A stretch of DNA of 9,022 bases from positions 1 through 9,022 of the forward strand of contig JAFDFO010000081.1 of NCBI GenBank assembly GCA_019309815.1. The letters are read 5' to 3'. The stretch comes from Deltaproteobacteria bacterium. GTDB lineage: Bacteria; Desulfobacterota; Desulfobacteria; Desulfobacterales; C00003060. The position numbers were made by a program, and so were the translations under genes. This document shows positions 1 through 6,600 of the stretch, in pieces; the stretch's first letter is position 1; every line of letters starts with the position of its first letter. The notes under the pieces were generated by a model. That model saw only the letters and a program-made list of their open reading frames with translations. It did not search any database and had not been told where the DNA came from.

Positions 1-735
1 AAAAAGATCGCGCCTCCCTACGACATGAAGATTCAACCCCTTGAGACATCCGAGTGCGGGCGCTGTCACACCCGTTACTATGACCTTTTGAAAAACGACG
101 GGGGCAAACATAAGATACCGTGTCATCAATGCCACGAAAGCTACCATATCTATCGCCCGGGAAAGGTAGCATATGAAGACATCCTTCCCAAGTGTGGAAC
201 CTGTCATGGGCAGGCCCATGGACCGGACCTGGCAAAATGTGCTGGATGTCACGATGCCCATGCCCCGATGAGGCTAAATGCCAATCGAGGGCTGGAGCAA
301 GGCTGTCACGCATGCCATCCCGAGGCGGACAAAGATATCAAGACATATGTGACCCAGCACACGGAGTTATATTGCATCACTTGCCACCACACCAGGCATG
401 GGCATGTTCCTGAGTGTATGGAATGCCATCAGCCCCACACAAGACAAATGACTGAGGCTGAGTGCATCATGTGTCATCCACCGCACAAAGCGCTTCAAGT
501 CGTATACCCAAAGGATATTACCCAGGAAACATGCTCTGGTTGTCACCAGCATGCATATGATCTGTTAAAGGAAAGCAAGACCAAACATACGGCGCTTAGC
601 TGTACCAAATGTCATCCTGAACATCGGGGGATTATTCGATGTCGAGAATGTCATCCACAGACCCACGGTGATGACATGTTGGAGCGGTTTCCAGCTTGTG
701 GCCGGTGTCACGGCGTAGCTCACAGCCTCACTTAA
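1..735 (+). CDS. Multiheme (at least 12-heme) cytochrome c, 5' end outside window
   Basis: The frame is open from base 1 (it reads KKIAPPYD before the first Met codon at 25) and ends at TAA 733-735, so the true start and signal peptide lie upstream. No signal peptide is visible after Met 25, and a c-type cytochrome must be exported for heme attachment, so Met 25 is probably internal. Counting from Met 25 there are 12 CxxCH sites in 236 residues, with first Cys at 11, 33, 57, 72, 94, 117, 131, 147, 170, 193, 206 and 225. They fall into three tetraheme modules (11-79, 94-154, 170-233). Modules 1 and 3 share the pattern CxxCH-x3-YDLLK-x4-KH before their second heme site. Extra histidines 3-4 residues after many sites (for example CHGQAH, CHDAH, CHPPH) could be distal ligands for bis-His hemes. 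The family role is electron transfer in the periplasm or at the cell surface; the partner is unknown. It sits 10 bases before a beta-helix gene, probably in one operon. Confidence 0.9.
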   Translation, partial: KKIAPPYDMKIQPLETSECGRCHTRYYDLLKNDGGKHKIPCHQCHESYHIYRPGKVAYEDILPKCGTCHGQAHGPDLAKCAGCHDAHAPMRLNANRGLEQGCHACHPEADKDIKTYVTQHTELYCITCHHTRHGHVPECMECHQPHTRQMTEAECIMCHPPHKALQVVYPKDITQETCSGCHQHAYDLLKESKTKHTALSCTKCHPEHRGIIRCRECHPQTHGDDMLERFPACGRCHGVAHSLT

Positions 736-741
736 TGAGGA
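736..741 (+). promoter_or_regulatory. Ribosome binding site of first beta-helix gene
   Basis: TGAGGA lies four bases before ATG 746 and directly after the cytochrome stop codon. It supports the 746 start and translation from a shared mRNA with the cytochrome. Confidence 0.5.
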
Positions 742-745
742 CTAC

Positions 746-997
746 ATGTTAGAAAACGAAAAAACAACCAGGGCCGGGAGGTTGCCCGGCGGGGCCACGA
801 AAACCGGCATATTTCTCTTCTTGCTGATTGCTGTGCTTGCCCAGGGCGTTGCAGCAAAGGAGATCCTGGTGCCTGACCAGCACACGACAATCGGCGAAGC
901 CATTGATGCAGCCAGTTTCGGGGATACCGTGTACGTGAAGCCGGGTCGATACAACGAGCGTATCGAGATGAAGGAAGGGGTAAGCCTGGTCAGCTAG
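746..997 (+). CDS. Right-handed beta-helix protein, N-terminal part (ends at in-frame TAG)
   Basis: This encodes 83 residues up to TAG 995-997. The start at ATG 746 is supported by TGAGGA just upstream. Residues 1-20 are polar with basic residues, 21-37 are hydrophobic (IFLFLLIAVLAQ) and end in GVAA, so a signal peptide cleaved near A37/K38 is likely. After it comes the standard opening of secreted beta-helix proteins: ILVPDQHTTIGEAIDAAS then GDTVYVKPGRYNE, closely parallel to the opening of the next gene (LQVPNDYPTIQEAVDAS, GDTIIVASGLY). At 83 residues the piece is far too short to make a helix alone. The same frame continues after the TAG with further beta-helix sequence to 1945, so this is best read as the 5' portion of one gene of about 399 codons, broken by a nonsense codon, read through, or affected by a sequencing error. 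No enzyme function can be assigned; proteins of this fold include polysaccharide-active enzymes, NosD-like proteins and surface scaffolds. Confidence 0.75.
   Translation: MLENEKTTRAGRLPGGATKTGIFLFLLIAVLAQGVAAKEILVPDQHTTIGEAIDAASFGDTVYVKPGRYNERIEMKEGVSLVS
995..997 (+). other. In-frame amber codon splitting the beta-helix gene
   Basis: TAG is codon 84 counted from ATG 746. The frame before it (GVSLVS) and after it (AGTDGNELVDGPG) is the same, and the following 308-codon frame has no signal peptide and no ATG start. Exactly one codon is affected, with no length change. Possible causes are a recent point mutation, a base-calling error, stop readthrough, or pyrrolysine insertion. TAG is also used as the ordinary terminator of this gene (1943-1945) and the next (3076-3078), which argues against general reassignment of TAG. 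Confidence 0.85.
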
Positions 998-1945
998 GCC
1001 GGCACCGATGGGAATGAATTGGTGGACGGCCCGGGCAATAAGAAAGTGTTGAAACGGACCGCAAGGACCATCATCGACGGAACGGGGATCGAGTCCCCTG
1101 GTTACCTGGTGAGCTTTCCTAAAGATACCACTGCCCCGATGAGACTGGACGGTTTCACAATAATGAATATGCCCAAGTACGTCTCTGGCATCAACCTCTT
1201 CCTGATGGAAATTCGTGGCTGTTCGCCTGAAGTAGTCAACAATATCGTGACGAAGAACCGCAGCTGGGGCGGGATACTATCTACTGGTTTGGGAATGGGA
1301 ATGGGACCGCCACTTGAGACAGTTGCCAAGCCAGTTATCCGCAACAATGTTATCTATGACAACTTCGGCCCAGGGATATCTAATGGGCCGAATTCTGCTG
1401 CCCTGGTGGCGGATAATGAAGTATTCGATAATCGATTTCCTGATGCCGCGGACGAAGACCCGGACGCACCCGGGATTGGGGTGAGAGAATATGCCAGACC
1501 TATCATTGAAAACAATGTGTGTTACAGGAATGGCTCTGGCGTGGGTGGCATCAATCTGGATTCGCACGAGCAAGCCTTAGTCATCAGAAACAATGTTTTC
1601 TACGAGAACAGAAGGGGAGGCATTGGATTGAGGGGACTCGGGGGCGACAACACTCATATCGTAGCGGTGATTGAGAAGAACAAGGTCTACGGTGAATTGC
1701 GGGCGGGGATGAGGCTGTCAAAGTTGGATAAAGTTGATGTGACGAACAACACGGTTTTTGATAACCGGAGAGCAGGGATAATCTTCTTGAATGTGGATGA
1801 GGCGATCCTTGAAGACAACGAGATCTATGGTAATTTGACTGCAGGCGTGAGACTGTTCAACGTTCCTTCGGCCATACTGAGGGGCAACCACATTTATGAA
1901 AATGTTACAGCAGGCATTGATTTTGTTGGATGGCAAGAGCGATAG
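998..1945 (+). CDS. Right-handed beta-helix protein, C-terminal part (continuation after TAG)
   Basis: This is the same frame as 746-997, resuming after the amber codon and ending at TAG 1943-1945. If translated separately the earliest starts are TTG 1019 or GTG 1022, giving about 308 residues, but neither has a strong ribosome binding site and the product would lack a signal peptide, so an independent gene is unlikely. The sequence is made of PbH1-type rungs of roughly 22-25 residues built on N-N-x-I/V-x-x-N-x-x-x-GI: for example PVIRNNVIYDNFGPGI, PIIENNVCYRN, LVIRNNVFYENRRGGI, VDVTNNTVFDNRRAGI, AILEDNEIYGNLTAGV and AILRGNHIYENVTAGI. The regular Asn positions and the GI turn are typical of right-handed parallel beta-helices (pectate-lyase-like or NosD-like superfamily). 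No catalytic residues can be assigned by eye. Together the two parts would give a 399-residue exported protein, close in size to its 370-residue neighbour. It lies 20 bases upstream of that second beta-helix gene. Confidence 0.75.
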   Translation, partial: AGTDGNELVDGPGNKKVLKRTARTIIDGTGIESPGYLVSFPKDTTAPMRLDGFTIMNMPKYVSGINLFLMEIRGCSPEVVNNIVTKNRSWGGILSTGLGMGMGPPLETVAKPVIRNNVIYDNFGPGISNGPNSAALVADNEVFDNRFPDAADEDPDAPGIGVREYARPIIENNVCYRNGSGVGGINLDSHEQALVIRNNVFYENRRGGIGLRGLGGDNTHIVAVIEKNKVYGELRAGMRLSKLDKVDVTNNTVFDNRRAGIIFLNVDEAILEDNEIYGNLTAGVRLFNVPSAILRGNHIYENVTAGIDFVGWQER

Positions 1946-1965
1946 TTCTGACGCAGGTACCCTAA

Positions 1966-3078
1966 ATGCAGCAGTTTAGAGATAACAGAAAACAGCACAG
2001 CCTGCGAGTCATATGCAAGGGGGGGAGAATCGCTCTATGGGGCATCCTGTTCATTTTTGTGTTCGCAACCAATTCATCAGCCGGGACGCTGCAAGTTCCC
2101 AATGACTACCCGACAATTCAAGAAGCTGTCGATGCTTCGGAACCCGGGGACACGATCATCGTTGCATCCGGCTTGTATCGGCTGTCTTCGGGTAACCTTT
2201 ACATTTCAAAAAAGTCTTTAACCCTGAAAAGTGCCAAGGGAGCCCGGGATACGATTATTGAGGGAAGAGGGGGCAACCCAGTCATTACACTGGCGGAAGA
2301 CTCTCGTGCTGTCATTGATGGATTCACCGTTACGAGCAGAAACAACGTAGATACCAAAGCCGTCAGGGGAGGTGGGATCTATTGTGCACCCTCTTCATCT
2401 CCCACTATCACTAACAGCATTATCACCGGCAATAACGCGGTCTTTGGCGGTGGCATTTTCTGTGCGCCCTGGTCTTCGCCCATCATAAAAAACAATGTGG
2501 TATCAGGAAACAGGGCTGTTCGGTTTGGAGGAGGCATATTCTCTCTCATGGCTTCACCAAAAGTGGTGAACAACAGGATCGTCAGGAATGAAGCATCCAA
2601 CGCAGGAGGGGGTATCTTCTGCAATAGAGATACGCCTCGTATCACCAATAATATTCTGTGGAAGAACAAGGCAAAATCCGGAGGCGGCATATCGTGCGAT
2701 AGATCCTATTCCGGAATCATCAACAATACCATTTCAAGAAATACGGCGTCATTCGGCGGGGGTATATTCTTTGAAGGAGGCTCCGTAAGAATAATCAATA
2801 ACATTCTTTGGGAAAACAGAGATGACCTCTACGCTGCGTCATTCAGCTCCTCGTCAAGGCCTGACCATTCAAACATAGGAGACGGCGACTTCCGGGGAGT
2901 GACTGGAAATATCTCTGCGGATCCTGTGTTTGCTGACTCGGAGAATGGAGATTTCCGCCTGAAGCCGGATTCACCGTGTCTGGATACCGGAAATCCCGAT
3001 CCTATTTTCAATGATCCTGATGGATCAAGAAATGATATGGGGGCATACGGAGGGCCCGAAGCAAACAAAAGCCTCTAG
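1966..3078 (+). CDS. Exported right-handed beta-helix protein with Cys-bearing rungs
   Basis: This encodes 370 residues. ATG 1966 follows a weak AGG (1955-1957) and no other in-frame start fits better. Residues 1-21 are polar to basic, 22-35 hydrophobic (IALWGILFIFVFAT), and cleavage is likely after SSA39, so it is exported. Residues 40-70 form the usual N-terminal cap (VPNDYPTIQEAVDA then GDTIIV). Residues 135-285 hold about six rungs of 25-27 residues with the pattern GGGI-x-C-x4-SP-x-I-x-N-N-x-I-x-x-N. Cys recurs at 140, 166, 219 and 244, with Ser193 and Phe269 at the equivalent points, so a stacked Cys ladder on one face is plausible. The C-terminal region (about 316-364) has ADPVFAD, DFRLKPDSPCLDTGNP and DPDGSRNDMGAYGG, a cap common in secreted beta-helix and Q-type-anchor-like proteins. 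It is the third gene of the likely operon. The specific role is unknown; a surface or periplasmic carbohydrate-binding or scaffold protein is an inference. Confidence 0.85.
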   Translation: MQQFRDNRKQHSLRVICKGGRIALWGILFIFVFATNSSAGTLQVPNDYPTIQEAVDASEPGDTIIVASGLYRLSSGNLYISKKSLTLKSAKGARDTIIEGRGGNPVITLAEDSRAVIDGFTVTSRNNVDTKAVRGGGIYCAPSSSPTITNSIITGNNAVFGGGIFCAPWSSPIIKNNVVSGNRAVRFGGGIFSLMASPKVVNNRIVRNEASNAGGGIFCNRDTPRITNNILWKNKAKSGGGISCDRSYSGIINNTISRNTASFGGGIFFEGGSVRIINNILWENRDDLYAASFSSSSRPDHSNIGDGDFRGVTGNISADPVFADSENGDFRLKPDSPCLDTGNPDPIFNDPDGSRNDMGAYGGPEANKSL

Positions 3079-3138
3079 CCAAGACCAGTAAGTAACCTAT
3101 TCAAATCCTTCCCTTTCAATCCATTTCTGATACCCGAA

Positions 3139-3153
3139 CACGCACAGCGCGTG
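3139..3153 (+). repeat. Inverted repeat CACGC/GCGTG within a longer imperfect stem
   Basis: CACGC (3139-3143) and GCGTG (3149-3153) pair around a five-base loop. ACCC (3132-3135) and GGGT (3157-3160) extend the stem beyond a symmetrical three-base internal loop, and TTTC (3124-3127) could pair with GAAA further out. There is no T-run, so it is not a typical terminator. It could be an RNA hairpin in the operon's 3' end or a protein site about 200 bases upstream of the sigma-54 promoter. Confidence 0.3.
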
Positions 3154-3159
3154 AATGGG

Positions 3160-3172
3160 TGGAAAGTTTCCA
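3160..3172. repeat. 13-bp perfect palindrome TGGAAA-G-TTTCCA
   Basis: Six-base arms surround a single central G. It lies about 190 bases upstream of the predicted sigma-54 transcription start, within the range where enhancer-binding activators usually bind. A site for such an activator is possible but unproven. Confidence 0.3.
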
Positions 3173-3302
3173 TATTCCTTCCTCAGAAGTAGCTTTCCAA
3201 CATACCGCATTCATGTCAGCTACCCTCAAAACATCCCAACATCCCTATAGTCTCACTGAGCAAACAAACTAGTCTGCTTGTCCAGCCAATTGGTCGAAAA
3301 CA

Positions 3303-3320
3303 TGGGCCCAAAACGGCCCA
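3303..3320. repeat. Inverted repeat TGGGCC-CAAAAC-GGCCCA next to promoter
   Basis: Perfect six-base arms (3303-3308 and 3315-3320) with a six-base spacer, ending seven bases before the -24 element of the sigma-54-type promoter. It could be an operator or a GC-rich hairpin; without a following T-run it is a poor terminator. Confidence 0.35.
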
Positions 3321-3327
3321 CAGGGAT

Positions 3328-3343
3328 TGGTACGTAAATTGCA
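3328..3343 (+). promoter_or_regulatory. Sigma-54 (RpoN) -24/-12 promoter for the giant surface-protein gene
   Basis: TGGTACG-TAAA-TTGCA matches the sigma-54 consensus TGGCACG-N4-TTGCA at every fixed position except one C-to-T change, which known promoters tolerate. The invariant GG (3329-3330) and GC (3341-3342) are separated by the required ten bases. The expected start is near 3354, giving a leader of about 317 bases before ATG 3671. Such promoters need an AAA+ enhancer-binding activator, none of which is encoded in this window. The gene is therefore likely switched on by a specific signal rather than expressed constitutively. Confidence 0.6.
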
Positions 3344-3670
3344 ATTAACTCTTTATAATAATTAGAAAAAGTGAGGGTTCTGCAGAAGGGGAAAGGTTTA
3401 AAAGTGCAATGAATGTGCCACAGTGAGACCTATAAATGTGGGATTTGGAGGAAGATGCTTCAAATGCATGTCAGAGGGGGCTTCCCAGCATTGATGGTCT
3501 GATACAGTTGAGTTTTCGACTAAAAACACCATGGTTCGACAGCATTCAGGGCACTTATATGGACAGCCGAACTGTCAAAATAATGACCTTTGAGAGGTAA
3601 TCATATTTGATGTGATTTTAACGTTTTGGCAAACAGTGATGTGGGTAACACGACTTGGGGAATTAGAGAG

Positions 3671-6600
3671 ATGAAAACGCTCAAAAGAGGCTGGATGGTA
3701 TGGCTTGTAATTGGCCTGCTCCTTTTTGGGGCTAATGGAAGCTATGCGGCTACGGAGTTCGTGTGCACCATCAAAAACAGCGGTGGGGACTATTCTACGC
3801 TCAGTGATTGGCAGACGAGTAATCGTTGTGATCTGACGGCTGCGGGCACGAGGGTTTTTTATCACAATGGCATTAATGGCTCCATCAGTGACGGTGCCAC
3901 CGTCACAGGCCAGACTTCATCAGCCGCTGGTACCGCGGTTCACGTCACATCCACGCAGATCCTGATCAAAAACATTTCGGGCACTTTTCAGCCAGGTGAA
4001 CAGGTCTATGCCATAGAGAATGTAGATTATGTAATTATTGTTAATCCGAGTGATTCGGCCATTGCCGTGGCTGAGTGCTATGACCCGTTGACTGAAGACG
4101 TGGCTATCAGCGGATGGACCACGGATTCACAGAACCACATCAAGATTATTGCCGACGGTGGCGCGCTGTCACTCAATGGAGACCTTAGCATCAGCGGTTC
4201 CAATCATTATGTTGTGCTGGGAGATGATGCAACCGTTAACAACATTACTGTTGACGATGATGCCACTTTGAAGATTCTTGGTGACAATACCGTAACGGTG
4301 ATAGGGAACGTCAACGTAGGCACCAGTGGTGATGGTACGGATACTGCTAAGATTATTACTGAAGGAGATATTTTTAGAACATACATGGACCGCTCTCCTC
4401 CCCCTGCCTGGTATGATCCAGGTTGGCCTTATTGTCAAAGACTTGCCATAGATCACACCATAATAGATGAAGTTCTGACTGACTTTCCCATAGTGGTTAG
4501 ACTGGGGCCTGGTGACTCCGATGTGTTCGGGACGGCCCAATCCGATGGGGATGACATTCTTTTCACCACCTCAGATGGGATGACTAAACTAGATCATGAG
4601 ATAGAGCTGTATGAAGACGGTGCAGGAAATGAAGCACTGGTTGCCCATGTGCGGATACCCACCGTGAGTGCTACTGAGGATACTGTGTTTTACATCTATT
4701 ATGGAAACAGCGGAGCTGCAAATCAGGAGAATCCTGCTGGAGTCTGGGATGCGAGTTATACGGGAATCTGGCATCTGTCGGAAGACCCCACAGGAACTAT
4801 ACATGATTCCACGTCCAACAATAATGATGCTACTTCCGGTGGCGCCATGACTGCAGACGACCAGGTTGGGGGTAGGATAGGTGGAGCTTTGGATTTGGAT
4901 GGGAGCGATGATTTTGTTGACGTCACGGATGGGTCGAATGCTGATTTCACATCAGAATCGTTTAGCATTTTTGCATGGGTTCATCCGGACACGAATGATG
5001 CCGGAGCTATTTATGATAACAGGTATGAGATTCAAGGTGTCGATTCCGGCTGGCTATTTGGACTATACAGTACTGGACGTATAGCCTTTGATATAAATGG
5101 TGACAATGATAACGCAATGACTCATTCAAGTACAAATTCCTACATTGCCGGAGAATGGCAATTAGTTGGAGTAGTCAAGGACGGAACTACGGGGCATTTC
5201 TATGTGAATGGCCAGATAGTAAATTCGCTTTCTCTAGGTTCATCAGGAACAGTGGGATATGATGGTGGGACCACTCATCATCTCATAGGGAAAGTAGGAG
5301 ACATTTATTACAATCATTCATATGGAATACCTAACCGATGTTTTAATGGACGTCTTGACGAAGTGCGCATTTCTGGTATTGCCCGCACTCCTGCCTGGAT
5401 AAAGGCGAGCTATCACTCTCAGAACAATACACTGCTGTCCGTAGTCACTACGACGACTGGCGGAAGCAACAAAGGCGTTGCCATAAATGCAGCCAACATC
5501 AACATCCATGGCGTTGATGGTGATGGTGGAAGCATTACCGCTGCAGGCCAGGGCTTTCCCCATGATGAGGGGCCGGGTGCCGGTGGCACAGGCGGGGCCG
5601 GTTATGGTGGAGGTGGAGGCTACGGCGGTGCAGGAGGAGATTCAGATGATGGAGGACAGGGTGGCTCAACTTACGGGTCGGCTACAGATCCGCTATATTT
5701 GGGTTCGGGCGGCGGCTCACCGGGTGGCGGTTCAGGCGGTGGAGCGATTGATTTAGAGGCGAGTAGTACGATAACCATCGACGGTTTCTTAGTCTGTGAT
5801 GGTGATTCTGCTGAAAGCGTGAGTAATGGCGGCGGTGGCTCAGGAGGAAGTATTAAGGTCATATGTGACACGTTAGCCGGCGGAGGCAGTATCCAGGCTC
5901 AGGGAGGCGCTGGCGCAGGTTATGGTGGCGGCGGTGGTGCAGGTCGTGTCTACCTTCGCTATAATTCAACGAGCTTCACGGGTCGAACCACACGTGGAAT
6001 CATGAAAGACCACAGCCCCCCTCCGGCCTGGTACAATGGGAGTTGGCAGTACAGTCAAAAGTTCACCGTAAACCATACTAAGATAGATGAGGCCTTAGCT
6101 GACTTTCCCTTGGCCGTCAAATTGGACGCTTCAAGCTCTGACGTCTTTAGCTATGCCCAATCAGATGGAGATGACATTCTCTTCACGGCATCCGACGGAA
6201 CCACCAAATTAGACCATGAGATAGAGAAATATGTGGACAGCGTGGGAAATGAAGAGCTTGTTGCGCATATCAAGATCCCGTTTATGAGCCCGGGCAAGTA
6301 TATAGAGGAAGACCATTCAGCTCCTCCTGCATGGTACAGTGGAAGTTGGCAATACTCACAGAGGTTTTCCATCGACCATACCAGAATAGATGCAGAGTTA
6401 ACCAGCTTTCCACTAGCAGTCAAACTAGACTCTTCAAACTCAGATGTTTTTGGCAGAGCCCAGTCAGATGCTGACGATATCCTCTTTACTGCTTCAGATG
6501 GAATAACAAAACTGGACCATGAGATAGAGAAATACGTGGACACGGCAGGAAATGAGGAGCTGGTTGCCCATGTGAAGATACCCACAGTCAGTGCCACCGA

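Larger units (their letters stand above)
3079..3670 (+). other. Non-coding region between the operon and the giant surface-protein gene
   Basis: These 592 bases hold no convincing gene. They contain several inverted repeats (3132-3160, 3160-3172, 3303-3320, 3506-3521, 3562-3576), a sigma-54-type promoter at 3328-3343, and a leader of about 317 bases before ATG 3671. None of the hairpins is followed by a T-run, so I see no clear intrinsic terminator for the upstream operon. An in-frame stop at 3608-3610 bounds the giant gene on its 5' side. Confidence 0.7.

Noticed and set aside
25..27. ATG 25 as the true start of the cytochrome gene
   Set aside because: The frame is open to base 1 with plausible coding residues before it, and a start at 25 would leave an exported cytochrome with no signal peptide.
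3139..3171. Cyclic-di-GMP riboswitch, because CACGCACAG resembles the start of that motif
   Set aside because: The conserved core that should follow (GGGCAAACC and GACGCAAAGCC) is absent, and the bases instead form a simple local hairpin.
3303..3320. Intrinsic terminator of the upstream operon
   Set aside because: The stem is sound but is followed by CAGGGATTGG, not a T-run, and lies more than 200 bases after the last stop codon.
3354..3359. Perfect TATAAT as a sigma-70 -10 box
   Set aside because: No acceptable -35 element lies 16-18 bases upstream (only TACGTA at 17), whereas the overlapping region has a much better sigma-54 match; an additional weak sigma-70 promoter cannot be excluded.
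3455..3502. Short frame (15 codons) after GGAGGAAG as a leader peptide gene
   Set aside because: The ribosome binding site almost touches the ATG, the peptide has no recognisable features, and nothing else supports translation.
5462..5998. CRISPR array or tandem DNA repeat in the Gly-rich stretch
   Set aside because: The repetition is Gly-codon bias (GGT, GGC, GGA) within an open coding frame; there are no equal-length direct repeats with unique spacers.
6151..6597. 148-codon open frame on the minus strand
   Set aside because: It lies antisense to the duplicated DUF2341 region and reflects the repeated codon pattern of the + strand gene; other minus-strand frames (for example 3575-3865, 4169-4540, 6698-7090) are likewise shadows of the giant gene.
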